From: Pinus tabuliformis
Taxonomy: Eukaryota > Streptophyta > Pinopsida > Pinales > Pinaceae
Assembly: GCA_031772625.1 (NCBI GenBank)
Contig: CM062820.1
Span: 317,083,545 to 317,147,544, forward strand
Direction of reading: 5' to 3'
DNA length: 64,000 nucleotides
Part shown: one piece after another, positions 1 to 11,972 of the stretch
Numbering within the stretch: the stretch's first letter is position 1
Layout: each line of letters starts with the position of its first letter
Notes under the pieces: model-generated
Database searches by the model: none
Told to the model about the DNA's origin: nothing
Seen by the model: the letters and a program-made list of their open reading frames with translations, nothing else
Made by a program: the position numbers and the translations under genes

Positions 1-1245
1 AAGTCCAGAGGAGAGCTTGGTGAGGTAAGTGGTAGCAGGGAAGACTTGTTGTTGCAGAGGCTTGCACAACTCATAGTGAAGTGAGTGAGGAACTCATAGA
101 GATGGAAAGGATGATGACTAGTGACAGTCATAGCAGAGGTTCTGAAAGAGACCACAATAGAGGACAAAAGAAGAAAGATTCCAAGGAAAATGGCATGAGA
201 ATGAGTGACAAAAAATATGATAAATAAATGGTTGAGATAACAGTTCAGCTTGAAGTATTAATGGAGATGTTGCAGAGAAATGAGAAGGACCAGAAATATG
301 GTTGTCATGAGAAAGAAAGTGAAGTGGCAGAGGCTACAAGAGAAGAGGAATCAACAAGAGAATATGTAGTTAATAAAGGAGTTGAGGGAGATTGAACAGA
401 TTATAGATGTCAAGTTGAAGACAGAGAAGCTCAAAGGAGTTGAGCTACAACAAAACGAAAATGCTGGAGAAGGTGTTGAAGTTTTGGTATGTGAACTAGA
501 ACATGGACCATTACTCCTTGAAAGTAATGAAGAGACAGAGGAGTTGAATCATATAAATGATTCAGAGCACACACAAGACTTGATGGCTGAAGCATCAAAT
601 GAGACCATAAGGTATTGTGTTTTTAAAACTGATAATTTGTGTATGGTTGCAGGTTTGGAAAAAGATAGGCAGTCTTTTAAAGCTGTCAAAAACATGGAAG
701 AATACCTTTCAGAAGATGAAAATTTTGAAGCAGAGTATGACAATGAGACTAGAGAAGAAACAATTCACTACAGTGAACAAGTGCATAGAGGCATCCTTAA
801 AACATATGGTGTGGAAAAGAGACTTGCTGACAATCCCAAGAATTCTTTGAGTTTGAATCAACATACTAATGTGCTGACAGAGGAGTTAAAGTAAAGATCA
901 GAGCAACATACTGAAAGGTTGCCAGAGGAAGAAGAGGCACAAAGGCCTTATATTTTTTATGATAATTGTCTTATGATTGCATATTTTGTTGCAGAAACTG
1001 GAACATGTTTGGCAAAGGTGGACAACCAAATGAAAGAAGAAGAGAAAGAACACCTACTGAAAGATGTTAAGGAAGATTTAGCAGAGGAAGAAGGATCATA
1101 TGATGATTGGTCAATAGAAAATGAAGAAATGGGAGATTGTGTAAAATTTCCAAATTTTACTCCAAGTAAAATCATTGAGTTATATAGAGAGTTAGACCTT
1201 CAAAGGAGAAAGCTAGAACAACAAAGGATAAATACCCAGTGTTAG
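1..1245 (+). pseudogene. acidic, coiled-coil-like ORF relic, probably retroelement-derived
   Basis: Two plus-strand open stretches (382-894 and 919-1245) lie in a row and both are very rich in Glu, Lys, Asp and Asn. The second ends in a heptad-like Leu/Arg/Gln segment (about residues 85-105) that would form a coiled coil. The sequence upstream of 382 has the same glutamate-rich character, so the region looks like one longer decayed coding sequence. I do not recognise the family. Similar acidic, coiled-coil accessory ORFs occur downstream of integrase in some plant Ty3/gypsy elements, and the neighbourhood is repeat-derived, so a retroelement origin is my inference. No conserved catalytic motif is visible. 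A host gene fragment remains possible. Confidence 0.35.
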
Positions 1246-1249
1246 CCTC

Positions 1250-3330
1250 CTGCAGCAGCAGGTATTCATTTTTCATGATTGACATTTTCACATGCCAAAT
1301 ATGTCATACTTTGCAGGCTGCAGTGTTCCATATTTCCAGAACAGGCCAATGAAGATGCCATGAAAGTATCCTGGTCCAAATGCCACTGCTGTATTCCATT
1401 TTTTATCACAGTTATCAGGCAGTTTTGCATTCAAAGGAGGTACTCAAGCTGGAATTCACTAACCTCCCCTTCTTCTCATTTCCCCCAAGTCACTTACTAA
1501 CATCCCCCAAGAGGTCAAGATCTGCTTGAGCCTCTCAGGTTCATCATCTCCATGACATTCGCCTTGGTAAGGATCTGCTTTACTCAAGGACTGCTCACTC
1601 ATCATCTGTGAGCCTTCTTTTCCCCAACAAAGCCTAAGGTCTCATACCTTAGCGCCCTCTTTGCATCTCCATATTAACTATTAACTTTATTATGTAACTC
1701 CCCTATCAGTTTTCCCTTTCCCTATTAAAATCATGTATATAAAACTCCCCTATGTAAATACCCCTCCATGGCAATATAGCCATATTTCCTATAAGTCTGG
1801 GGAATCACAGTCCATCTGGGGCTGTCTTTAACCCATTCGAGTCATAGCAGGGATTAATCTGACACCTGGCCAGATTAATAACCTCCCCCCCAAAAACCCT
1901 AAAGAAAACCTTCAAAAACCCATTTTTTGCACCTTTTTCCTACATTCTGTGCATAAAATATTAACCCGCGCCGTTTTTTCACATAAAAACCCCCATTCCC
2001 TATGTTTTAACCCACCGCCGCGATATATTCAAAAGGGAATATTCCCGCGAATATCCCCGCCCACTAACCCGCCGTCACTACCCATCTACCGCCAACCGCT
2101 AGATCTGGCCCGATACAGATCTACGGTGGGCGGGCTTTCCTATATGCAACACGCCCGGGCTTTAGCGTCCGGGAGTTCGGCGGTTTTGTCGTCGTACTCC
2201 CGCCACGCGTCAAGCTCTGGGGTGTGGCGGAGCCCCCTCCCCCGAGACCGCCTTTGCCCATAAGCGGTGCGCCACAAAACTGCTTACCGCCCGTGACGTC
2301 ACATCCCACGTCACCCTCTGCCCAGTCACCGCTTGCGTCACCCCCTTTGCCCAGTCACCATGTCGAGTCACCTACCTGCGTGGCCTCTTGCCATGTCACT
2401 GCCACGTCATCGTCCGTACATGATGACGTCATCTCGCCACATCGTCCTGCTGATGTCATCATCAACCTTTTTGCATGCAGAGGCGAAAATCGCACTTCGG
2501 AGCCCCGGAATCCGATTATGAGGCAGTAGCGCAAATCGCTCATCGCTAGATTTTTTGGGCCTGAATGGGGAATCTTCAGGGAATCTTTTTATTCTGCGGC
2601 CCCCAGCAAACCCAAAAGGCGCCGAATGACCCATTTTTCTTCATAAATCTCGCCGGAAGGACCAGAAAACGGTTTTGAAAGAAACAGAGGCCGAGCAGCG
2701 GCCATTAAATTGTGAATAAGACTCACAGCACGGCAGAACAGCATCAATTTATTGCCAAAGAGTATCAGAGGAGGAAGGAGAGCCAAAGAGTATTCGCAAA
2801 AGATTTTTTAGGGGCTCGAGGCACTTGAACATTGATGAGCCCCCCAGAAAGTCAAATCAAAGAGGAGTAAGCCCATCCTAGCTCTCAAATCACAGTCAAA
2901 AGCATTCAATACCGCCGAACAGCAATGGTGCAAAGACCAATGCATAGTTATGACAGATGAAAAGCACAGAGCCACCTGGACAGATATTAACTCATTTTGA
3001 CACAGCTGCCCCCAGCACAGCTCAAAGATATTTTCTGGATAAGATTAGGTTAAAGTAATCAATTTTCTGTCGGACCTGTTAGGTCGGTTGTATTAGATAA
3101 TTTCGGATATATCTTCCCTATATATACCACCCTCCGTATTGTTTTAAGGGTTGGTTGGTTGATAGTTTTTCAGTAGAGACTCGCACTGCATACCTGACAT
3201 GTTTTCTGTAATCAAAGACTGCTGAAAAGCTTGGAGGAAAGATTGTCTGCTCTGTGTCTAATGGTTTCAAGAAGTGAATCTGGAATTCTTGTGCTGCAAC
3301 ATGACTCAATAAGTTTTCCTATCTCTGTTG
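1250..3330. other. non-coding interval with LTR-like and promoter-like parts
   Basis: No convincing gene lies here. A TATA-like box (GTATATAAAAC, near 1734) follows a CT-rich stretch, and a second (CCTATATATACC, near 3118) precedes a segment that looks like an LTR R/U5 region. Positions about 1852-1880 can form a hairpin with arms ATTAATCTG and CAGATTAAT. Between about 1960 and 2700 the composition changes sharply to GC- and CpG-rich, unlike the flanks. The mix fits one or two LTRs, possibly a large solo LTR, but I could not define terminal TG...CA ends or a target duplication. Confidence 0.3.
2290..2462. promoter_or_regulatory. cluster of TGACGTCA / ACGTCA boxes in a GC-rich block
   Basis: Two perfect TGACGTCA palindromes (2294-2301 and 2424-2431) and further ACGTCA-type boxes (CACGTCAC 2307-2314, GCGTCAC 2335-2341, CACGTCAT 2403-2410, TGATGTCATC 2451-2460) lie within about 170 bp. 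The phrase CCCAGTCACC occurs at 2321 and 2351, so part of the cluster comes from a degenerate short tandem repeat. TGACG is the core bound by plant TGA/bZIP factors. Regulatory function here is inference only, since no downstream transcription unit is defined. Confidence 0.4.
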
Positions 3331-3892
3331 TTTTTTTTCATTGATATACCGTCTAAATAGCAGAAAGAAAGAATAGTCTAGAATTGGTTAACTGCCCTCT
3401 ATGCTCATTTTCTGCTGTTTCTTTATGTTTTCCTCTGGATCAGTCATGAATATGAATTCCCTTCTGCTCATATTTCCCCTAATCCATTCATCTTTGACAG
3501 TTGTCTAGGAATTCTTAATTGCTCCTAGATAGAGTTCACTCACTTTCCCTCTTTTAAGCTTAATGAGAGATTCTTTGTTGCCTCTCATTCCTTATCCCTC
3601 ATCCCTTCCTTATAAGCTTTTCAGTGTTGTTTCATGAGCAGCTACCTTGCTCCTTATTTCTCATGTGACCAGGAAACGCACCAGCAGTCCCACTCCTCGA
3701 CTCCACGCCCAATGGTTTGAAAACTTACCAGACTATGTCTTGCCTCTCTACTTGAAATGTCTTCCTTCCCACCAAAAACAATACAAAACCCTTGTGCATC
3801 ATACCTAGCCTAAAATCATCCATTAAACAAAGCTAAATCTAAAAGAGAGAGCCCTCTCTGACTGCAGGCAGGCTAGAACCTGCAGTCCAAAG

Positions 3893-4447
3893 TTGGTCTG
3901 TGGTTACCTCGGCCGTATCCTTTTCTGGAGCTTTAAGGACAACCTGAGTGATAACACCCAGAGTAAATTGTTGATGAAGGATGACAAAGAAATTGTCATA
4001 AATGACAGTCAAGAAGAAGTTGACAGGTACAATAAACAGAAGCATAAAATTGTCTTGAAAGACAATATGGCAGTAGCTGAAAAGGTGCAAGACAATAGTG
4101 AACAAGAGGGTAAGGATGTAAGGGTGGCAGTAAAAATGAAAATTCAGCAATTAAGAGTTGAAGGCAATCAACAGACAGAGGATATACTGGACAAATAAAT
4201 TGGGTTGGTAAGAAGGTTAATGATGAAAGTGTCTCAGAAGAAGACAACAACAAGAAAGAAAAGAAGCAACAACAAGAGGAAGACAGTAGCAGATTATGAA
4301 AGCATGGAAAGTGGAGCATTGCAGCATAAGGTATGGAGACCTGGAGAACAACAACAGACAACAACAACAATAGAACAACTGACAAGCAAAGACAGATTAC
4401 AAAATAAAGTCTGGGATCCAGGAGGAATCAATTATCCAGACTTATGA
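3893..4447 (+). pseudogene. charged ORF relic, same style as the one at 382-1245
   Basis: Two adjacent plus-strand open stretches (3893-4198 and 4205-4447) encode Lys/Glu/Asp/Gln-rich sequence with runs of Gln and Thr near the end. The final residues contain two similar phrases, KVWRPGEQ and KVWDPGG, about 30 residues apart. I do not recognise the protein. The composition resembles the relic at 382-1245, so the two may be parts of one element split by the LTR-like interval between them. That is inference and was not aligned. No catalytic motif is seen. Confidence 0.3.
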
Positions 4448-4449
4448 CC

Positions 4450-6690
4450 GGGAGGTCAGATATTTTCTTACCTGGGGACTCTAATGCATGAGCATCCTGC
4501 TTAGAAAAACCATTAAATTTTAGTAAGCATAGGGTCTTGTGTTTCAAGGGACCTGATTCCCTAAAGAGTGATTAATTATTTATTTTCCTATGTTCTTATG
4601 AGGGTTGTATAATAGTGAGGATATTGTAATGAAATCTTCTCGTTAAGAGAGATTTCAAGAATAGTGTGTGAGTTAGAGGAATAATGAGTTAGTTTCATGA
4701 TTTTAGGGATTAGATTAGGATATTTAGGATTCAGGTGAAATTATTCAGGATCTAAACCAAAATTGGTTAACAAAATCCTTTTGTGTATATTTTATAAGCC
4801 TCGAAGGCTTAAAAAAAAAGAGAGTTAGTGAGAGAGTTAGCAGACAGGAGGGTTGGATTGTGAGCCTACGGGCATTGAAATGAGAAAGGCCAACTGAATG
4901 TAAATCAGGTCATTCAGTTTATGTATATAAAAATTTTAATTAGCAAATAGAAGTTTCATATCTTCTGAGTTAATATTGGTTGAGGGTCTGTATATGATCT
5001 ATTTGTATGTATGGTTATATGAAGGATTTGTCCATGTATTTGTGAATAAGGAGGAAATCCCATAATGAATGTGTGTATATATCACAACGCTTGTGACTAT
5101 GCTTGAATATGGTTTTGTAATAGTGGATGTGAGAGTTTTGACATATAAATGAATGTGTATGCAACAGTGATAATGGTGGAGAATCAATTGAGAGTTTATT
5201 GGGTTTGGTTCAGGAAGTAATGTGAACTTGATTCTGTAGGAAGGGCTATTCGAGATCAGTGTGATCCCGTTGGAAGGAGTTCGAAAACTAAAAGCGAAGT
5301 GGATTCAAAGATCCATATGCACTGTCAAATGTCGGATAATTAGGTATAATTGCAAGGCAGATTAAAGAAATCAGAGAAGTCTCGACACATTGTTTCTAAG
5401 CAGAGAAAGGAGTTGGTGGAATTGAATTTGGTAACAAGTCAATCTGGAGGTGAGAAGGAAATTTAGTGGAAGTGCCAAGTTTGGTGGAAGAGTGGAACCA
5501 CGACGAAGTGAAATTGTGATTAAGCGGATTTCAGAGTGAGCGGAATCTTGAGCGGAGGAATAGATCTGGATCACCAGCTTGACAGATCTGTTAGATTGAC
5601 GGTGATCAGCAACTGCGGGGGTAGGAGAGTATGGATTATCTTGATCACGAATGAAGTCCTACACTCACTCCTAGCCGTCGATTTCATGTTCAACCTATTA
5701 GTTGACATTCAACTGTGGGGGTTAAGCTTGTTTTAATCCGTGTGCTAGTTTAAGTCCCGCAAACCGTAGGTTTGATGGCCTCTTATATCCAACGGATATT
5801 AGGTCACAAAGTGATCGAACTTTAATTTAAAAAACAGACCCAAACATTTATACATCAAGGATTTATATTCCTTATCGGCTCTGTAAGGGTGGGTAAACGT
5901 CGCACAAGATTCTCGTCCAATATCGCTGCTAACCGTTGGATCAAGTGCGCCTTGATCAAACGGTAGAGGATCAACGACTAGTTTCGTTGATCGGGTGAAC
6001 CAACAATCATCGGATCTGATGGAGTGAGATCAACGACGGAGATTGAAGCCGATAAGGCTTGGGCCTGAGCGGACCCGAGAAGTTTATCAACGCGCGTTAA
6101 GTGATTTGAGTTCTGGCGGATGAATGGGTTAAGTTGTGATACGACGCGACAGTCATTGATCTGGTGGAGTGAAATCAATGGTGGAGGCTGAACGCGATGA
6201 GAGAGCATCGATAAATGTGCAAAGGCCGAGGAAAAGTGAAAAGGTAAGGTTAAGTGCGGTTTATGTAATATTTCTATTATACGAGAGTTATAATAGAAAT
6301 AGTGGAGTTAAAGGTATTTTGGGTTAAGTCGGGTTTAACCAAAGTCTAACCATGGTATGACTAAGACGAGTGGATAGTGAAATCAACCAGAGGGTTAAGT
6401 TCTAAGGTATAAGAATTAACCAAAGTTTATGAACGTTGAATAAAGTTTCGCTCAAGGGTTAATTAAGGGGTCAGACTATGTATAGTCAAATAAAACGTTT
6501 CTGCAATGAAGTTTAATTAAGAAGCCTTAAACCTTATTTGTGAAGGTTTTCACCATGGATTAGGTGATTAAGGCCTGGGACTAGTGACATGCAATTTTAT
6601 TTGCATAATGTGGATATTGTGGCTTAGGCTGGCATCAAATTTGAAAACTCAGGTTGTATCCCCTTTTATGAAACTCTAAGAAGTAGGTCA
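4450..6690. other. non-coding stretch, partly LTR-like
   Basis: No gene is recognised. A TATA-like segment (TATATTTTATAAGCC, near 4785) sits in an LTR-like context after a purine-rich tract at the end of the preceding ORF relic. From about 5780 to 6210 several direct or inverted forms of a CCGTTGGATC-like phrase occur, and the segments near 6005-6060 and 6150-6200 look like diverged copies of each other (both read roughly GATCTGRTGGAGTGARATCAA). Small ORFs here have no recognisable product. Confidence 0.3.
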
Positions 6691-6694
6691 CCAT

Positions 6695-6997
6695 GTGCAG
6701 TTGGCCAGTTTGTTTACCTTGAACCTCAAGGAGGGAAAAGTAAAGCTAGGAGACCTGGAGATGGTTATTTCAGAAAGATTTATTATTGATGCCACAGGTA
6801 TCCCTACAAATGGAGAGAAATGGTTCAAGGGAGATGATTTAGATGTTTTATTTTTCAAAGAGTTTGTTAAGCCACAATTTAAGAATAAATTTGATACAAA
6901 TTTCCCTAGAACATACCTTCAAAATAATCATAGCCAACTACTCAAAGTTATACAGAGGTATTTCGCTTGTGAGGGTAGGTTCAACAAAGTTTATTAG
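6695..6997 (+). pseudogene. 100-residue ORF fragment, probably from a retroelement accessory ORF
   Basis: The open frame has a clean amino-acid mix and typical coding composition, including phrases such as ATGIPTNGEKWFKG. Sequence with the same coding character continues to about 7100. I do not recognise a domain and see no catalytic motif. The flanks are non-coding repeat-like DNA, so I read it as a relic of an accessory ORF of a Ty3-type element rather than as a host gene. Confidence 0.3.
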
Positions 6998-7100
6998 TAT
7001 CATCTTAGACTCTTGGTACATTTCACAACTAAAAATACTATGAACCTACCCTACTATTTGTTTAAGAGCCTAGAGAGGATGACAAAGAAAGTGCAGGGTA

Positions 7101-7183
7101 TTCAAGTATGTTTAAGAAATTTATGAAGTTTATACACATTGGGTTGTTCAAGTATGTTTAAGAAATTTATGAAGTTTATACAC
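7101..7183. repeat. 46-bp direct duplication, about 1.8 copies
   Basis: The segment starting TTCAAGTATGTTTAAG at 7101 is repeated at 7147 with no visible change over about 37 bp. It is probably a recent slippage or short tandem duplication at the end of the decayed ORF above. Confidence 0.85.
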
Positions 7184-7189
7184 TACATT

Positions 7190-8714
7190 TTCAGGGCTAA
7201 GGCTCAACCCCAGAGAAGAGTTTCGAGAGGGTTATAAGAAAGGGTTATTTGCACATTCAGCTCTTCATCCGCCCAAGCAATGAACTATGGTGATTGCCCA
7301 GTCCTGGTATGGGGATTAAATGTGTATAGAAAGCCTGCCCTTTTGGATACGATCAAAAAATGTACTGATAGAATTTGGTTGTGTTGTGAGAAAGTGCATA
7401 TAACAGTATTATAAAGAGGTAAGTTATCATCTCCATTAGGACGTGAATGTTCTCATTTAGTATGAGATCGATGACTATTTTGTCACTAAGTTGTTATATT
7501 TCTTTTTGCAAAATAGTTGTTGTTGGAACGACTCTATAGTCTGACTATCTTAGTTTTATGGTGTGGTGGTTGTTGAACTTTTATTCATTCTGCCACGTTA
7601 AATTTTGCACCCATCTCATAGATTTTTTTCCTAAGATATTGTACCTTTTCGATTCCAAACTATCAAAATGCACATTTTCCTAGTAATTGCTATCTAGCAT
7701 GTAGAATTTGGCAAGGCCTTTGTTAAGATGGGAGTCTTCTCATGTCTTTGTTTAGATGGAATTTTAATATGGAGTCTGACAGGCGTTGTTTCCCAAAGAG
7801 GCTACGAAAGTATACCAAGGTCTATGTGGTGGATAGAGATTACCTTCCTGTCCTTAATTGAATTATTAAGTATCTACGAAATCATAATCCTTTCTCTTCC
7901 AGTAAAATATAAATCTAATATTAAGGTGATGAATAATATGTCCTCTCTTTCTTTCCTTTGGTATTCTCCCTCAACCCAACTTGTAGAGTGGCTAGGGTTA
8001 CTTGGAAAACATATGTTATCTCGAAACACATATTCTAACTTAGGCAAAATCAAGGCACTCTCAGTTGAAAGTTGAGATGCGAGAGTAGTTGAAAGAGAGT
8101 TTCCAGATAAGGGGAGGTCGACTCTCACAAATTTGTGTAGAACATAAAATGAAGGGAATGCAAATTGCAAAAACATCTTCAAATTTTCATTTGATGGGTA
8201 GAGGGGATTTGAAATTCTAGGCTTGGTTAGTGGTATCATAATTTCTCTTTTGGATGTCTTAGAGATAAAATCTCTGCAAAGCAAGAAAAATATGGTTGTT
8301 CTTTAGAAAAAGATATGCAAAGAGAGAGTTTTTAATACCTTAGTGTAAGGAAAAATAAGAAAATACAATAAGGATTAATTATTGCGTCGAGATTAGAGAG
8401 ATGTATGCGCTGTCAAAATAGTGCAGTGATAATATTGATGACACAACCTTTATTTATTTTGTAGTTTGCAATGTGAACCCATACATGAATATTTTCAAAC
8501 ATATCAAAAGTGTAATGTCCAATATTATAGAACAAAGCATAAAGATGAAGTTTGTCCAAGAAAGATGAAGTTCTTGTTTTATGGGACATTGAAAAATCAT
8601 TTGGCTTGTGCATGACAACACATCTCTTAATGGAGAGACTTTGGGAAATTAATGAAATAAAATATCACTAACATAACATTTCATATTTAATGTCAATTAC
8701 TTGTTTAAAAAACA
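7190..8714. other. no gene recognised
   Basis: AT-rich non-coding sequence. The longest open frames (115 residues plus strand from 7728; 136 residues minus strand from 8284) lie opposite each other, lack recognisable motifs and have no consistent coding signature. Confidence 0.5.
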
Positions 8715-9340
8715 AAATCCACAAAGATTTGAGGGTACACATGTAATAATGTACAAGTTTTAGGTACACATGTAATAATGGATCGTACATGTGTCAATTT
8801 ATATATATATATATATATAAATTTATATTTTATATTTGATTTTTATATTTTACAATTCAATTTTAAACTACATAAAAATAGTTGCATCGAGAGTTTTAAC
8901 CAATTAGAGGATAGAATTTTAAAATTTCAAAAAAATTTAAAATTTTTTAATTTAAAAAAGAATAATTTTAATATATTAATTTTGGTAGAACTTTATAAAA
9001 TTTTATAAATTTCTTTATAAAATGAAACACTCAAAGACTAGAATTAAAAAACAATATAATCGGCCTATGATAAGATATTAATTCATCAATACAATATTTG
9101 GATTTTGAAATCTCTTTTTGTGAGGGTGGAAGGTAAAAGATTTTCATAATTTCACTATTTTAATAAATAGAAATATATACATAAATTATGTTGTATTTAA
9201 AAAAAAATGATATTATATTTATTTTTTAAATTAAAATTTATATTTTCCCAAAAAATCAAAATAAAAATAAAAAAAACTAATTATCATTTCACTATTTTAT
9301 ATATTTTAGAAAAACATATTCTTTGATAAGGAGTTAGGTT
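8715..9340. repeat. very AT-rich low-complexity segment
   Basis: Two near-identical phrases GGTACACATGTAATAATG lie about 30 bp apart at the left edge, followed by a short (AT)n run near 8801-8819 and then about 500 bp of A/T-rich sequence with A- and T-runs. No coding potential is seen. Confidence 0.6.
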
Positions 9341-10350
9341 CGAGAAAGGGTGGGGGACGGGTTGTCACCAGGGCACATGGCAAGGGGACATGGTAGCATG
9401 CTCCCATAATATCTTAGTGTATGTTGTGTGCAATCAACATCGGGGAACTCCCCACTCCTCGGTCTTATGTCCAGTTACAGGGTTCAATGCAACTACAATC
9501 TCGAATTCTCAATGTATTATAGTGCATGTAAGCGGATTTTCATACCCATTGTGCAGACCTATCCACCTAGTGTGATTGGTTCTCTATAACATCTCAAAAA
9601 TGGTGATTTTAATTGTTTGTTAAGTGGAGGTCACTCAAAATCAATCACAATTCAAACATTCCAATGATTATCTCTAGTCCGTCGGATCTTAGCCCAATTT
9701 TATGTTGCAGACTCGGGGAAGGGGGTTGAAATTATGGCTTGTTTCTCATGGCAACAAAACCTGTTTATCAAACCCCCACAAAAGCGTTGTTGTTTCAGCT
9801 AAAGCAAGTTGCAAGATGGATTTTTCAGGCTCCCATCTACTAAGGCTACAGTCTCTTAATTTTATGTTGGAAAAACTGGCAAGAAGTAGTGATTTCCTCC
9901 ATCACATTGACCACTTTCATTTCTAGACGTCAGTAGATGTTTGTTTTTAATCTTGGGTCGTGCCTTGGAGGCAATTTTCCAAGTGGGTCTCACTGCAAGA
10001 ATACTCACATCGCTAGAGCCCACAATCTTCTTGTAGCTCACCTTGGCACCTATCAACACAAGTTTGAATCTGTTTTCTCTATTAATGTTCTCCTTTTTCT
10101 CCTAACCACTCGATTGTTGTTAGCTGGCTCCTAAGGCATTGGCAAGGTTTTAGTGAGTCTAGTATCCATATCCCCTCTCAGACCAATCAAAGTCTATAGC
10201 TTAGTGAAAATACATGGGCCCCTTCAATTGGTCAAGGCTACTCTTAGGATCACTGTCGCCCATGAAATTCACTTTTCCTCTCATCTTTGTCTCAACCTTG
10301 GGGGAACCTAGTGTTATATGGACCAGTCCCTCTCTTAACGCAGTCAACAT
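9341..10350. other. no gene recognised
   Basis: Composition is normal rather than AT-rich, but only short frames without recognisable motifs are present. It directly adjoins the 426-bp tandem array and may come from the same parent repeat. Confidence 0.45.
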
Positions 10351-11629
10351 ACCTTGTTAGTGAGCCCATGTTCACCATGGGGCTACATACTATCACGAAT
10401 GTGGGGATTGTGGACACACCCAGGCGCAAGTCAGGGCGACAAGTTCAACTGTACGATATTAGGATCTCACTCCCGAACCAATCTAGGAAGAGATTGCTTA
10501 GTTAGAACAAGAAATAGCTAATAAGAGATGCATTCTCTTGGACACATAATTTCTTTCAAATGTTGTAGATTAGGTTCTTGATATTGGGCACATGCATGAT
10601 CGATTTAACCAATACATGTACATGGTGGATATTTATTAACACCTTAATTTTCTTCTTGGTAAGGCATTGTTGGACATAAATGAAATCCAAGAGGATACTC
10701 TCCTCTCCTTAGATCACATGCAACAACAGTTGATAGATCTGGATCACACGCTATGGCGCATTGAGAAGCACAAAATACCTTGTTAGTGAGCCCATGTTCA
10801 CCATGGGGCTGCATACTACCACAAACATGGGGATTGTGGACACACCCAAGCGTAAGTTAGGGCGACAAGTTCAACTGTATGATATTAGGAGCTCATTCCC
10901 CAACCAATCTAGGAAGAGATTGCTCAAGTAGAACAAGAGATGGCTAATAAGAGATAAATTCTCTTGGACACAGAAGTTCTTGCAAATGTTGCATATTAGG
11001 TTCTTGATATTGGGCACATGCATGGTCGATTTAACCAATACATGTACATGGTGGATATTTATTGGCACCTTAAGTTTCTTCTTGGCAAGGTATTGTTGGA
11101 CATAAATGAAATCCAAGAGGATACTCTCCTCTCCTTAGATCACATGCAACAACAATTGATAGCTCTGGATCATATGCTATTGTGCATTGAGAAACACAAA
11201 ATACCTTGTTAGTGAGCCCATGTTCACCATGGGGCTACATACTACCACGAACATGGGGATTGTGGACACATCGAGGCACAAGTCAGGGCGACAAGTTCAA
11301 TTGTACGATATTAGGAGCTCATTCCCCAACCAGTCTAGGAAGAGATTGCTTAGGTAGAACAAGAGATGGCTAATAAGAGATGAATTCTCTTGGACACAGA
11401 AGTTCTTGCAAATGTTGCAGATTAGGTTCTTGATATTGGGCACATGCATGGTCGATTTAACCAATACATGTACATGGTGGATATTTATTGGTACCTTAAG
11501 TTTCTTCTTGGCAAGGTATTGTTGGACATAAATGAAATCCAAGAGGATATTCTCCTCTCCTTAGATCACATGCAACCACAGATGACCGATCTGGATCATA
11601 CGCTATGACACATTGAGAAACAAAAAATT
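10351..11629. repeat. three tandem copies of a 426-bp unit
   Basis: The phrase ACCTTGTTAGTGAGCCCATG starts at 10351, 10777 and 11203, giving an exact 426-bp period. Copies 2 and 3 look closer to each other than to copy 1. The plus strand of each unit has coding-like composition with Glu/Gln/Leu-rich coiled-coil character and the phrase DINEIQEDTLLSLDHMQQQ, so the unit was probably cut from an old coding sequence and then amplified. The minus strand has an 81-residue open frame in copies 2 and 3, which I take as incidental. It lies about 1 kb upstream of the ARL8 gene. Confidence 0.93.
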
Positions 11630-11817
11630 ATGTTAAGTATCTACTATTACTAATTCCTTAATAATTGTGAGTGCTCATAAGTAAAAATAATAAATCACAT
11701 TTATATAATTTTTTAATAAATATATATAAGTTGAATCCTATTACATGTAATAGTATCACTAAATTATGATAGATTTTCCCACTGGTTACATGGTGAAATT
11801 AAATAATTTCGTGAGGG

Positions 11818-11972
11818 TTTCCATCACGTCAACTTGTTGGCCAAGGCCAGTGTGAGGGTGTTGTCTTTGTAAAGGAATTTAGTAACAATTCCATCACGTC
11901 AACTTGCTGGCCAGGGCCAGGGCCAGGGTGAGGGTGTTTTCTTAACCTTTGCAAAAGGAATTTAGTAACAAA
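11818..11972. repeat. diverged tandem duplication of about 70 bp
   Basis: Both halves contain TCCATCACGTCAACTTG, then GGCCAGGGCCAG-like sequence, GTGAGGGTGTT and AAGGAATTTAGTAACAA. The second half carries an extra GGCCAG step. It lies about 0.6 kb upstream of the ARL8 start codon, between the 426-bp array and the gene. Confidence 0.8.

Noticed and set aside
1949-2634. Overlapping ORFs on both strands in the GC-rich block
   Set aside because: GC-rich sequence has few stops, and the products are Pro/Ser/Arg low-complexity without motifs.
7728-8284. 115-residue plus and 136-residue minus ORFs
   Set aside because: They oppose each other in AT-rich sequence and neither shows a domain or splice context.
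10351-11629. CRISPR-like array
   Set aside because: The units are 426 bp with no short-repeat/spacer alternation, in a plant genome.
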